Source of the DNA: Leguminivora glycinivorella
Taxonomy: Eukaryota > Arthropoda > Insecta > Lepidoptera > Tortricidae
Direction: 5' to 3'
Length of the DNA: 64,000 nucleotides
Assembly: GCF_023078275.1 (NCBI RefSeq)
Contig: NC_062983.1
Coordinates: 2,473,001 to 2,537,000 of the forward strand
Shown here: positions 53,155 to 64,000 of the stretch, piece by piece
How positions within the stretch are numbered: the stretch's first letter is position 1
Layout: the number at the start of each line of letters is the position of its first letter
Made by a program: the position numbers and the translations under genes
Notes under the pieces: generated by a model
Told to the model about the DNA's origin: nothing
Databases searched by the model: none
Seen by the model: only the letters and a program-made list of their open reading frames with translations

Positions 53155-56100
53155 ATGGAGGGGCTAAGGTGTGTACAAATAAATTTACAACACAATAAGG
53201 CCGCCACTGCCCTTCTGGCCAGGCAGCTAAAAAGCGACAAGTTCGACATTGCCCTTATTCAGGAACCATATATTTACAAGGGAGAGATAAGAGGCTTGAA
53301 TGGTACTGGCGGGACGATACTGTATATTATTATCTGCTCCGAAAGTAATATGAGGACATGTATTTATGTTAAAACCGGCATTGATGCTATGCTTCTAAAT
53401 GCTTTCTGTTCCAGGGATCTGACCACGGTCAAGATCCAGAATAAAGGGGGGGGTAAGGCACTAGTCATCTCATCAGCCTACCTTCCTTACGAGGCGGCGG
53501 ATCCCATCACCACACAACTGCGGGATCTCGTCGACTACGGCAGCCGGGCGAACACTGACCTGATCATCGGCTGCGATGCGAATGCACACCACGTCATCTG
53601 GGGAAGCTCGGATGTCAACAGAAGAGGAGAGAAGGTACCGGAATTCCTGGTAAGCTCTTCACTACAACTCTTGAATAAAGGCAATGAGCCGACATTCGTC
53701 AATGCTAGGCGAGGTGAGGTCATTGATATAACGCTAGCGTCCAACAACGCAAGTAATAAAGTTAGTTCATGGCATGTCTCTGGGGAGATTTCTTTATAGG
53801 ACCATAGATATATATGCTTTAGGTATACCACTAAGATCAAAGTAGAAGTTATACTAAAACGGAATCCCAGGAATACCAACTGGTTATCGTTCAAGGATGA
53901 CCTTAAGGCGGACCTGGGAAACCCCAATGGTAAGCTAAACTCTATTATTGACATAGAACTTGAAGCTGACAAAATAGGGCAAGCCGTCCATACGGCTTGG
54001 ACAAATAACTGCCCGGAAAAGAAAATCCTGGCGAAGAAGGTACCCTGGTGGAATCCGGAGATAGCAAAACTCAGGAAAGAAACTAGGGCTGTCTTTAACG
54101 ATGCCAAAAGAAGTAATGATTTTGAGCTCTACGCGCGAAAACTCACAGAGTATAGCAAGGCAGTGAGAAAAGCGAAAAGGAAAGCGTGGAAAAACCACTG
54201 CGATCAAATCGGTTCCATTCCGGAAGGCATGAGACTCACGAAGGCACTAGCCACAACGAAGTCAGTCCCACTCACCTCTATTAGAAGGAGTGATGGTGGA
54301 ATGACTGAAACGGGGCTAGAGACCCTCAAGGTGATGTGTGCCACACACTTTCCAGGCTCGATAATAAATCAGAGTGTACCAGACGATGAACCAATTAGTG
54401 TTACGGAACAGTGCACTCGCACGACCAGGCATAATTGGGACACGTCGAAAAAGGTAGTAGACCACAACAAAATACAATGGGCATTATCGACATTTCAGCC
54501 ATATAAAGCCCCGGGGCCAGATGGAATCTACCCCATACTACTACGAGAAGGCGCTAACGTACTTATACCCCACTTGAGTAGACTGTACAAAGCGTGTATT
54601 GCCTTCGGACATGTACCACGTGCATGGAGGTTAGTAAAGGTAACATACTTGCCCAAACCAGGCAAAGAGGATTACACAGAAGCCAAATCATATAGGCCCA
54701 TAAGTCTATCATCATTTCTCCTTAAAACTTTGGAGAAACTGGTGGACAGACACATCAGGGATGGTCCGCTCAAGAGACATCCACTACACCGCTTGCAATG
54801 TGCATACCAGCCGGGCAAGTCCACGGAGACAGCACTACACCTGGTGACAACTAGAGCGGAGCAGGCCATAGAAAACAAAGAACTATGTCTTGCTGCATTT
54901 CTGGATGTCGAAGGTGCCTTTGATCGCACCACATATGGTGCAATCAATAATGCTGCACTCAAACATGGCATAGAACCTACCATCTGCCGCTGGATAGGTA
55001 ATATGTTGAACAGCCGGCTAATTAAGTCCTCCCTCATGGGGGAAGAATTACTAGCCACAGCAACAAAAGGTTGTCCACAAGGTGGGGTTCTCTCTCCGAC
55101 TCTATGGAGCCTGGTAGTGAACTCACTTTTGGAAGAACTAAATAAGGGCCCAGTATATACAGTGGGTTATGCAGATGATTTAGTGATACTCATAAACGGG
55201 AAATTCCCGGGAACGGTGTCAGAAATCATGAATACAGCACTGAGGCAAGTGGAGAGGTGGTGTAACCACCAACAACTCTCCATCAATCCAGGCAAAACAG
55301 TGGTAGTACCGTTTACCAGGAAAAGGGCCCTTACTGGCATGGAGCAACTAAGGCTCTATGGAAGGGTACTTGAACTTTCCAATGAAGTGAAATATCTAGG
55401 GGTAACACTAGACAAAGAACTGAACTGGAAAAGACACGTCGAACTGACCACAGCCAAGGCACTTAGAGTGTTTGGAATGTGTAGGTCAGCTTACGGCAAA
55501 ACATGGGGTTTAAACCCAAAGGTACTAAGGTGGATCTACACCATGATGGTGAGACCTATAATCCTGTACGGAAGCCTGGCCTGGTGGCCAAGGACATTAC
55601 TGAGCACATGCAAGGATGTCCTCATGAAGGTACAAAGGACAGCATGCATGGCTATAACGGGTGCGTTCAGAACGACGCCAACAGCAGCATTGGAGGTACT
55701 ATTGGATCTCCCGCCGCTACATCTAGTGATACAGTCTGAGGCACTGAAATCGCTACACCGGCTGGCTTTAACAGGCCTCTGGAGCGATAGCATGCCGAAG
55801 ACTAAACACACAAGCATGGAATACAACAATTCTATGGGAAGGCTGATGAGTATGGGCTGCGACAAAATGCAACCGAAATTCATCTTCCACAAAAACTTCA
55901 AAACCAAAGTCCATACTAGAGCCGAATGGAAGGAGGGGCTGGAGACACCCACCCCTGATGACAACACCATCATCTGGTATACAGACGGGTCCAAGATGGC
56001 ATCTGGTACGGGCGCAGGCATTTATAAAATGACTACAGTGGTAGTATCAGCATGGGCAATTATGCCACGGTCTTCCAAGCCGAGACATATGCAATAATTG

Positions 56101-56801
56101 CCTGTGTACATGAGAATATAGTTAGACAAATCCAAGGTAAGACTATCTATATACTCAGCGACAGTCAAGCGGCACTCAAAGCCTTCACATCGCCCAGAGT
56201 TACCTCTAGACTGGTATTAAACGGCATCCAAGCTCTTAACAAGCTTGGAAGGCAAAACAAGGTGCAACTGGTATGGATACCGGGGCACGAAGGCTTCATT
56301 GGCAATGAAAACGCTGATGAACTTGCCAAGGCCGGATCTGAAGACAACTTCATAGGTCCGGAACCTTATGTGGGCCTTTCACAAGGAACCATCAGAATGG
56401 CTATGAAAGACCAAACAAAGGCTAGTCACCAAAAAGAGTGGGATGCCCTGGTTGGTCTGAAGCATTCAAAGCTCTTTATGCAGAGGGTAGACTCTGGATG
56501 GAGCAAAAAGCTAGGGAAGCTAGGCAAAAGACAACTCCAAATTATAACGGGGGTGTTCACAGGCCATTACGGGGTCAAAGGAATTTTGGCCAAGATGGGA
56601 CACGCCGACAACACTGATTGTCGCATGTGTGGCGAAGAGGAAGAGACCGTCAGACATTTAATGTGTGAATGTCACGCCCTCGCCAGACAAAGAATGAAGA
56701 ACTTTGGAGCAGGCTACCTGGCACCGAAGGACTTCAGAGAGCTACCCATGAGCCTCATCATCCGATACGTGGAGATGGTCGAGAAGCTCCTGAATAGCTG
56801 A
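53155..56801 (+). pseudogene. LOA-like LINE ORF2 (one stop, one frameshift)
   Basis: Start MEGLRCVQINLQHNKAATAL at 53155, just after ORF1. The endonuclease has ALIQEPYIYKG, SSAYLPYEA, GCDANAHHVIWGSSD. A TAG at 53797-53799 falls where the conserved serine of the SDHR motif is expected. The same frame then continues to 56097 with RT blocks PYKAPGPDGIYPILL, YRPISLSSFLLKTLEKLVD, FLDVEGAFDRTTY (motif A), CPQGGVLSPTLW (motif B) and GYADDLVIL (YADD, 55168-55179), into YTDGSKMASGTGAG of RNase H. A shift near 56040-56052 moves the rest to 56052-56801: DSQAALKAF, GHEGFIGNENADELAKAG and the finger CRMCGEEEETVRHLMCEC. RT active-site residues are intact. The copy is disabled by the stop and the shift. Confidence 0.8.
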
Positions 56802-56917
56802 AGGATCTTAGGATCGTAGGGGGTAATTGCACAAAAGATCCCGATGGGTCGAAGTGTATCCGTAAGGGCCCCCGCAGATTTAAGATAAGATAAGATAAGA
56901 TAAGATCTCCTTAGTTT

Positions 56918-57262
56918 CAGCAAAGACATAATTTTAACTCCATATAGACAGGTAAAGTAATAAAAAAAGAACCTCAAAACCATACCGAAAAAGGTACGGT
57001 GACCTATATGGCGATACACCTTTGGAGAACGCTCGGCTAGATTGCGCTAATATTAATATTTGACATTTTAACAAATATAAGCTAAGAATATGGACCGAAT
57101 TGTCAAAACTGAGGTTAAAAAATTTAAGCTTGTGTCGAAAGATGGCAGTCTATGCACTGTGATTACACATTTTACTTTGACAGTAACTGTCTATAATACT
57201 CGATCCTCTTTGGTCTCAGTTACACTTTGATTTAATTATAAACTGTTTTTTTTTATTTAATT
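56918..57262. other. unassigned DNA
   Basis: Nothing recognised. Confidence 0.4.
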
Positions 57263-57503
57263 GAAAACCGCTCTGCGGTCGAGGTGATGTAGCGGTTTGT
57301 CACGCCAGCCGCGTTAGCTAGAGACCCGGTTTCGATTCCCGGCTTCGCCTTTGGCTTTTCTGGTATTTAAATAAACACCTCCAAGTCAAGCAGAAGCCGA
57401 GGCCAAGGCGGTGCCTCAAGATATAAAGGCGTGGAAGGATCTTGTGGAGGCCCTATACACCTATGGGGTGCCCTAAGACAATCAACAACAAGAACAAATA
57501 GAC
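57263..57503 (+). repeat. tRNA-headed SINE with LINE-derived tail
   Basis: The head 57278-57350 has GGTGATGTAGCGG (box A region) and GGTTTCGATTCCC (box B). The rest translates in one frame as KAWKDLVEALYTYGVP and a stop, then (CAA)-rich sequence, which looks like the end of a LINE protein. tRNA head plus LINE tail is the classic SINE design. I see no other copy in this window. Confidence 0.6.
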
Positions 57504-57534
57504 ACCCTGTGGCCAAGTGAGTTTTATAGTTTAA

Positions 57535-57606
57535 CCCGTGGAGCGCCCGCCCCCCTAAATTATATACTATTTATAGATACCGTGTGTCTATAGGATGCTC
57601 CACGGG
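57535..57606. mobile_element. piggyBac-like micro-MITE
   Basis: TTAA at 57531-57534 and 57607-57610 flank a 72-bp element with ends CCCGTGGAGC and GCTCCACGGG. TTAA duplication plus CCC ends is the piggyBac signature. Confidence 0.65.
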
Positions 57607-57611
57607 TTAAA

Positions 57612-58084
57612 AAGTAACGGTGCATTACACAATCCGAAAGTCATCCCCATGAATTCAAACGGGCCAAAGACAATGCACAAAGCTGCACTAAAACTAATGT
57701 CGTAAACAGCTTTCAGGACCATAAAATATTTAAAACAGCTTCAAGAACGGTAAAATATTTGAATTTCACGTGCTATAAACCTTTGAAATACAGAACCGTC
57801 TCAGATACGACGCGATTCGCCAGACGTTTTATGTGTCTACATAGTTGAAGTTTTTAGCAGAATTATTGTTAGACGGGGCGAGTTATTAAAAAGAAAAAAG
57901 TTGAATATAAATATTGACTGCAAAATGGACCTCTAAAAATTACGAAACAAAATTATAAAGTTATCTGTAAAGATGTTTCCAAGGCAACATTTTAGACTTT
58001 ATATGACATAACATTTCTCAATTTTGAATATTTGATCTTGTTGTGCCATATTAATTATTCGTAATAAAATAGAGATTATTGGGA
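57612..58084. other. unassigned A+T-rich DNA
   Basis: No gene recognised. Confidence 0.4.
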
Positions 58085-58256
58085 TAAGTTTGGTTTCCTC
58101 ACGATGTTTTTCAGAAAAGTGACTAGCTAATGGCAAATTTTATTCCATACGTTAATTCCAAAAAACATATTGATACATCCTAGAGTTTGAAACTTGAACC
58201 CGTGATCATCGGATTAAAGTCGCACATTCTTACCGCTAGGCCACCAGCGTTTCTAC
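58085..58256 (-). repeat. tRNA-Ser-like SINE, eroded minus copy
   Basis: TTCCTCACGATGTTTTTC, TGACTAGCTAATGGCAAAT and the box B complement GAACCCGTGATCATCGG match 37780-37935 with many changes. Confidence 0.6.
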
Positions 58257-59994
58257 TGTGTAATACTTGAGCAGCAGTATCTCGTAAAAATACAGAAGCT
58301 AATATCAATTAACTATCGAGGTACAATAACCAAAACATAAACTAATCAATATCTGCAACGAACTAAATATTCAAGCGCATTTCTCCCTAAAACTAAAACT
58401 CGTTACTAAACCGATCATTTCAAACTAAACTTAAACGCTGTTTATTTATTCACAGTCAAACTAAATAGATCCTAATCAATATCACCAAAACTTATTGAAT
58501 ATACTAACAGGCCAATTTCTACTTAAGATCTTTAGAGCTAAGATTAAGGGTCCTTTAAAGATGGTGTCCAGAGAGTATTGGGTGGAACTTGGTTAATCTT
58601 GTACTAGTTGGGGAGACAGATGGTTGCAGAGGGATCGTTAAATGTTCCCGATTTAGTTTAGGCTTAGGGTCTGGGCGTTTTTTTGCAAGTTGGCTTGCGT
58701 TAATGAAGATGTGTCATTAGGAAGGAAAAGTGAGATTAATTCAAGTAAAATCCAGTAGTGTGTATGTCGGAGACCGAGCAAAATTTACTACAATGCGCGT
58801 TTAATCACGGCATAATTATTTAACAAATAAAGAAAAAGAAGAGTTTTACGACTTCGTACTACCTGGCTGGTATTAGACTGAGTTCTATCAAGATGTAATA
58901 TAGAGGATGCTACTCAACGCGCTATCAAATCCGACATGTTTTATTCTTATTTATGTCTTACTTAACCCCCCCGTTCTTAACATCTGTTCTGTGTTGTTTT
59001 TGAATAAACAAATCACACACACAAATAGTCACTTCATTATACAGGTGCCATTATAAGTTTTTATCATTTATTTTAAGAAAAATAAATACTACAAAGAATT
59101 TGGACAATACTAATTTTTACCAGCCTTTTGTTTGAAAGTTAAACTGGTAAGACTTATTTCCTAAAGGCTCCTAAATTAAAATCTTAGTCGAAGTATCAAT
59201 TTTATACCCATTTTCCTATTAATGTTACGCCCTATCTTCATCATCATTATCTTTGCCTTACCCCATTTACTTGGGGTCGGCACCTATATAATGCGGTAAT
59301 AATAAAATTCCTATCAAATTTTGAACTTCAGACTCAACTGATATAAACATCCGCACAATCAACAAACCATTAAAACAAGGAACAAATGTTATTGTAATAA
59401 GCGAAAAGCTTAATTTGCGAGGAAAAGTTTTGGTTCAAGTGAAAGGAGGTAGAGTTTTTTCAATATACCTACTTATTTTCTTGAAGGTCACACAAGTCTT
59501 TCTGGACCTGACCGATCCATCGGTACTCTAGCCTTTCGACCGGAGATTTCTCAGTAAATTGCCATATGTGACTAAATCTGAGTGGGATTCGGCCGTACTC
59601 GTAGTTAGGAGAAATCGGCTAGTTTCCCACTAGTCAAATCAGCTTCTTTTTAAGAACTGTCAAAACGATTTTCTAATATGGAATTACTATAAAATACTGA
59701 GGAGTGACATCACGGTCAATTCATTTACTTTATAATCTTTTTATCTTTCTCTTTGACTTACTAAATAGAAATTGTGTCTAAACTGTCCATATTTTTCTTT
59801 TAATTATGTGGTGCTTTATGTCGTGCACTGCATAAAATATTTTTCATCACACCCGTACTTTAAATGTGCCATTACACGCAGGCGGAGCGTGAGTTATAGA
59901 AAAAGTGTATAATGTTAATTTTGTTGTTCTCCCAAGTGTATAATGAAATTTCTTGTACCGTACTTAACTTTTTTACCTCTATTTACATATTTTT
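58257..59994. other. unassigned DNA, about 1.7 kb
   Basis: Mostly unique-looking. 59232-59290 holds TTACCCCATTTACTTGGGGTCGGC, a short repeat word common near lepidopteran LINE ends. No open frame of note. Confidence 0.4.
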
Positions 59995-60125
59995 TACATT
60001 GCGACTGTGATGAAAAACATTGTGTGTAACTCGGGGAGTATGAATATTACTAACTTGAGTCTTTGACCTTACTCTCGTTACTTCGAACTTACTCTCGTTA
60101 GTAATATTCAACTTCCTCCCATTGT
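59995..60125. repeat. fragment of GATGAAAAACATTGTGTG repeat
   Basis: GTGATGAAAAACATTGTGTG is shared with 33387-33410. ACTTACTCTCGTTAGTAATATTC occurs beside its inverse, CTCGGGGAGTATGAATATTACTAAC. Confidence 0.45.
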
Positions 60126-60719
60126 TGCACAATGTACTATTATTTTAAGTATAGGAAACTAGCCTATTGATGAAGTGAAGCGATTTACGAGGCTTATGAA
60201 AAAGATTTTTTTTTCAAGTAGTGTATATTACAATGCGCATATGAACGTCAAATAAAGCTACGCCTACGCCGGCTCTAACTTTACGCCTCAGCATCGAGAA
60301 GATCCGTCCTCTGAAGTGTGCGGCACAGCGACACTTGGGCTGCATCGAGCAGGTAGCTACTGCTCGAGCAGCCCCACTGGCAGGGTCGCCATGAAGTGTG
60401 CGGCGTTGGAGGCGTTACGGGAGAGTAATCAAAGACGTGACTGTCCAGTATAGAATCCTTTAAATATTGAAGGAAAATGGTTTCCCTTATATAATAGAGA
60501 AGCGCCATCGACAATAAGGTCCCTTAACCCAGATAATGTCACATATGAACTGTAAAACATCAAACTGAATCAAATATATCAATTCATTTAACATTTCTGA
60601 TTCAAAATCATAATTTATACGTGAATTCCTACAGCCAGCTTTGGACATCACGTTACTTTCTAGAAATTACTTTCCACTCTTGTGGATAAAATGCAATTTT
60701 GCTATCCGTTTCAGGGTAC
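60126..60719. other. unassigned DNA
   Basis: No gene. 60281-60425 has repeated TGTGCGGC and CGAGCAG words only. Confidence 0.4.
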
Positions 60720-60838
60720 GTAGCCGAATGGCACAAACGCTCACGAAACGAAACGCTCGTAGATATCTATCTCTATCGCTTTCGCGATTTCGCGGCGTTT
60801 TGTTTTCGTTTCGCGTCGCAGAAATGCCATTCGGCTAC
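60720..60838. mobile_element. TAGCCGAATGGCA MITE, copy 2
   Basis: GTAGCCGAATGGCA to TGCCATTCGGCTAC, 119 bp. The ATATCTATCTCTATCGC interior is shared with 24965-24995. Confidence 0.75.
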
Positions 60839-60979
60839 GGCACCTGAATGGCAAATAGTGCCTTTACCAGTTGGTGTGGTGAAAATATATTAAATTCGCA
60901 GTTTTCTGAATTAAGTTCATAAAGGTAAACATCCCAATTAAAATATTCGGAATTATTCAAAACCAAAGGAGAAGTATGT

Positions 60980-61204
60980 AACACTAATAGTAGATCAAAA
61001 AACCAGCTATCCGTACCAAATACTAAACTAGCTATGTGCAGAAAGGGTCCTCATTACCAATGTATCAAAATTACAAATAAACTCCCAGATAGATTAAAAC
61101 AAGAGCCGAATGATACAAAATTTAAAAATAATCTTAAAAAACTTATTTTAGAGAAAGCGTACTATACAGTAGACGAATTCCTAAATGACCAAACACTGGA
61201 ATAA
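60980..61204 (+). pseudogene. LINE ORF2 C-terminal fragment (CR1/jockey-like)
   Basis: An open 75-codon frame: RSKNQLSVPNTKLAMC, YQCIKITNKLPDRL, FKNNLKKLILEKAYYTVDEFL, stop at 61202-61204. NKLP and LKxxLxxxAYYxVDEF are the usual closing motifs of CR1/jockey-group RT proteins. A+T-rich 3' sequence follows to AATACAATAAAGAATAAATA (61530-61560), its likely 3' end. 5'-truncated, not functional. Confidence 0.65.
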
Positions 61205-62232
61205 TATTACCTATAGTACCTGTACATACATGAATTAAATTGTCCCTCCTTTTAGAACCTATCTATATTGTTATCGCTCCTGTAATAATTTGTGTCGAAC
61301 ATACTCTTCCTAAGATATCTGACCTTGGAATTAACCTTGACATAACCATAATATTTATTCAAAATTGTTCTAATGTTTCCAATTAATTTTATATACTTAT
61401 TGCTATAATTAGCTATAGTTATTAAGTAAAAAATGCACCTAGACCTAAGAAATATTGAATACCCTTACATGGTGTCATGTACCTACCTCTTTAATGTGTA
61501 ACACCTAATGTATTATGAACATGACTGGCAATACAATAAAGAATAAATAAATAAAGAATAAAAATAAAAAATAAATCGCTTCCGCTTATCCCTTACACAA
61601 ACTGCGCAATAAGGGCCGACCCTTATCAGATACTAAAAATTATATAATTATCCAATCTACAGATTACGGTGTCCCAATTAGTGAATTGAAATTATTGTAA
61701 AGCGGCCCTAATGTGCCCCAGGGCCATCTGGCACATTCTCTGATTAGCTTTATTAATGCTGTATAAGTGGGGGAGGGGGGTTAATGATAATTTGCCTGGG
61801 AGTATGGGAGTTTTAAGCTTTATAAGAGTGGATTGATATTAAAATTTGTCATACATCGCTTCAATTTGGTGAAATAGAATTTTACTCAATTAATATTTTG
61901 AGAAATTTTACTTTATGTATGTGTAACTAATGTTTAGAGTTGTGCTGCTCCAGATATTACATTATTAGTGACCTTTATAACTTAGAAAACAATGTACCTA
62001 CAAGTCGATTTTCCATATTCTATACACATCTTGCAAAGAGTTTCACTCGTAATTCTTTTTTTTTTATTATTAAAGTAAAGCTCTTTTTATTCCGTGTTAA
62101 TTTTAATTAATTTGAGAAATGGATGTTCTGCAGTGTTACGCTAGTACGCAGTATCTAGTTAAGAGGTAACGAATATTATCACTGCCGCCAATCTGTCAGT
62201 ATCAAAAACGTTACTTTTGATATCCGATCCTT
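61205..62232. other. LINE 3' UTR then unassigned DNA
   Basis: 61205-61560 is probably the 3' UTR of the preceding LINE, ending in AATAAA-rich sequence. 61561-62232 holds nothing that I recognise. Confidence 0.4.
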
Positions 62233-62395
62233 ACGCCGTGACTTGCGTGGGCGACGGTCGCGCGATAGTCGCGCGACGGCGATGCGACGCATACGAAATC
62301 AAACCTTATCGATATGGAAGTAGACGATGCGATGAGACGCGACGGCGACGGTCGCGCGACGGTCGCGCGACCGTCGCCCACGCAAGACACGGCGT
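62233..62395. mobile_element. GC-rich MITE with 32-bp inverted repeats
   Basis: ACGCCGTGACTTGCGTGGGC...(62233-62264) and its complement (62364-62395) differ at one base. Next to the arms are repeated GTCGCGCGAC units. The flanks TTA and TTG hint at a 3-bp duplication, as in PIF/Harbinger. Confidence 0.7.
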
Positions 62396-62513
62396 TGTAG
62401 TAACCAAATTTAATAATTGACTATACTAAAATTCGAATAATGTCGCCCGTTTTGTTTTACATAATGCAAATTTATTTTTAAATGAAAGAAAAAATCAAAC
62501 AATTTACACCTTA

Positions 62514-62587
62514 GGCAGGACTCGAACCTGCGACCATCTGCATTGCTGGTGTAGCCTCTCTGACCAACTGAGTCACGGGGGCCTGCT
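62514..62587 (-). repeat. tRNA-like SINE head or tRNA pseudogene
   Basis: Minus strand: GTGACTCAGTTGGTCAGAG (box A-like) and GCAGGTTCGAGTCCTGC, a perfect T arm. The acceptor ends do not pair, so this is not a working tRNA gene. Confidence 0.6.
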
Positions 62588-63286
62588 CGATATGTGCGAA
62601 TTCTTCCAGATTCGTTAGTATTTTTTTGGTAATTATTATCATTGCATGTTAATCGCTCTTTTATTATTATTCATATAACACTCTTTCCCTAATACCCGCA
62701 ATCAAAGATCCAGACCCACTTAACGGTATAAATATTGTATGAATAAATGGCGGCATTAACTCCATAGATAACAACTCCGCAGAATTTATCTGTCGCTTAC
62801 AAAAAAGAACACAAAGGCTTACGATATTGGGTCGTGCCCGTATTCTGGTTTACGTAGATTTGCCACTACCAGGAATTTTCACTTTTAATGAAAATGAAAA
62901 ATACGGTACGTAATAGTTCATTATGACTTCAAAAGTCACTATATAAAAACTTTTCAAAGTGAATTTTGAGGTTATAATGAACAATTTTTATTATGGGACC
63001 AATTCTGAAATAGCGAAAAAATATTTGGCAATTTCATGCATTTTCACTGACGTTATACCACTCATTTTTGTGGAACAGCCAATTTTTTGTGACATTTTAG
63101 CATTGGTCCCACGTGCAACGTTTGGCTAGTAGATACTTATAAAATCACCCTGAAAAAAAAAAAACTCTTTTCTGAGAATTGGGATAATCATGTTTATTAT
63201 TCATATGAGTGGATTTCAAAATGAAAATTATTTAAAGTACTACGTGGAATACGGTCGTCGGGTGGCTATCTAATTTAATGCATAAT
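62588..63286. repeat. unassigned DNA plus degenerate mariner-like MITE
   Basis: About 62910-63155 is a diverged relative of 29135-29394 (TATGGGACCAATTCTGAAAT, TGGAACAGCCAA, GCATTGGTCCCA, ATCACCCTGA). The rest is unassigned. Confidence 0.5.
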
Positions 63287-63840
63287 ATGGAGAAGTGTAT
63301 CATCTTGGGGCGAATGAATGGTAAACGCGCTTGGAGTGGGGCTCGTAAGAGATGGTCAAACTGTGTGAAGAAGTCGACTGGCGGCAGTCTATATCGTGCA
63401 GTCCACATGGCTTATATTTTTTTTATATTTTATTATGTAATAATGTAGTTGTAGTGTAGTGTAAGATTTGGTAACACAACCGAGTCATCACCGCGCGCCT
63501 ACACAAGCGCCTCACCTGATATGAGATTTACACCACTATAGCACCATTTCAGTCTGTACTACATCATAGGCCATGGCTTCTCGCTCTAATATACTATCCC
63601 ATATTCACTATACACAGAAGAAAAAATCTTGCTTCTTGTTTTTATATGTCGGCTGCCGATCGTAATATCAAATACTCATGAAATTTGAAAAAAAAAAAGT
63701 TTCCTAAGCAGACGAAGCCCCTCATGCGGGGCTTCTATTTCTTTCCCATCTATCGGCTTATGACCGCGTTCAATGGAGACACGCTACTTGTGGTCGCGAT
63801 CCTCAGCATTGAGGGAATGAGGAAGAAGAAGATCTAATTA
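63287..63840 (+). pseudogene. LINE C-terminal fragment split by a retroposon
   Basis: 63287-63415 reads ILGRMNGKRAWSGARKRW, STGGSLYRAVHMAY. The frame resumes at 63762 with DRVQWRHATCGRDPQH and a stop. Across the 339-bp insert the reading frame rejoins exactly, once one copy of GGCTTAT is discounted. GRDPQH-stop is a common LINE terminus. The 3' end is GAAGAAGAAG. Confidence 0.65.
63416..63754 (-). mobile_element. poly(A) retroposon with 7-bp TSD
   Basis: GGCTTAT duplicates at 63409-63415 and 63755-63761. On the minus strand the insert ends AATAAAATATAAAAAAAAAT (polyadenylation signal plus A tail) and begins with a GC hairpin GAAGCCCC...GGGGCTTC. No coding frame is evident. A SINE or a retroposed non-coding transcript. 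Confidence 0.65.
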
Positions 63841-63866
63841 AACAATGAGTCTACCGCTCAGTTGCC

Positions 63867-64000
63867 GTAGCCGAATGGCATGTCTGCGACGCCAAACGAA
63901 AACGAAACGCCGCGAAAGGTTGTCTGGCTCTATCGTGGCAATACGCAAGAGCGATAGAGATAGATATCTACTAGCGTTTCGTTTCGTGAGCGTTTCGTGA
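63867..64000. mobile_element. TAGCCGAATGGCA MITE, copy 3, cut by window end
   Basis: It starts GTAGCCGAATGGCA, with GAGATAGATATCTACTAGCG inside. The right end lies beyond the window. Confidence 0.65.

Larger units (their letters stand above)
50661..56903 (+). mobile_element. LOA-like non-LTR retrotransposon, near full length
   Basis: A 14-bp target duplication GATCTCCTTAGTTT flanks it exactly (50647-50660 and 56904-56917). It begins GGGCGGAGGCGG and ends in a (TAAGA)n tail (56878-56903). The leader 50661-51638 is G+C-rich and non-coding. ORF1 and ORF2 follow, both broken. The exact duplication says this copy was inserted whole. It is a different family from the LINE at 18327-24013 but of the same clade. 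Confidence 0.85.

Noticed and set aside
62514..62587. Possible functional tRNA gene on the minus strand
   Set aside because: The T arm is perfect, but the acceptor strands do not pair and the anticodon arm is poor; treated as SINE head or pseudogene.
63713..63735. Rho-independent-like terminator hairpin followed by T-rich sequence
   Set aside because: The context is a lepidopteran retroposon; bacterial terminator logic does not apply.

Overview
The window looks like nuclear DNA of a moth or butterfly (Lepidoptera). It is A+T-rich and I found no host gene that I can name with confidence. It is packed with transposable-element families that I recognise from lepidopteran genomes: tRNA-headed SINEs, non-LTR elements with short tandem tails, many inverted-repeat (MITE or foldback) elements, and repeats that carry tetranucleotide tracts. 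The species cannot be read from the sequence.

Layout. 0-4 kb: SINE pieces, a perfect 32-bp palindrome, a hAT-type MITE with a perfect 8-bp target duplication, and a 320-bp foldback. 4.05-7.5 kb: a Penelope-like element (PLE) on the minus strand with three copies of its terminal pseudo-LTR (one inverted), a 12-bp target duplication and hammerhead-ribozyme motifs. 7.5-14.6 kb: eroded repeats, an RTE-like LINE tail and several MITEs. 14.6-24.2 kb: a Ty1/copia element with identical LTRs over the shared length. Its polyprotein lacks the integrase core, and its 3' part is interrupted by a 5.7-kb two-ORF non-LTR element that bears an RNase H domain (LOA/I-like). 24-44 kb: a mosaic of MITEs, SINEs, LINE tails, a 240-bp tandem array, a (GGAC)n tract and a foldback element containing a tRNA-like cloverleaf. 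44.3-48.3 kb: a hAT transposon with a full-length open transposase frame, inserted in a palindromic PLE-like relic. 49.0-50.3 kb: a 1.25-kb element with 40-bp perfect terminal inverted repeats and no transposase. 50.66-56.9 kb: a second LOA-like LINE, nearly full length, with a 14-bp target duplication and a (TAAGA)n tail, but broken by frameshifts and a stop codon. 57-64 kb: SINEs, a piggyBac-like micro-MITE, more LINE tails (one split by a later retroposon) and GC-rich MITEs.

How the parts relate. Nothing here forms a host pathway. The elements interact as machinery and parasites. Autonomous reverse transcriptases (PLE, LOA-like, RTE-like, copia) and the hAT transposase are present beside SINEs and MITEs that would need such enzymes in trans. 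Nesting gives relative ages: LINE into copia, hAT into a PLE-like palindrome, a MITE into a SINE, and a poly(A) retroposon into a LINE tail. The best candidates for unusual biology are the PLE hammerhead variants, the integrase-core-less copia element, the intact-looking hAT element and the tRNA-like foldback at 41.3-41.65 kb.
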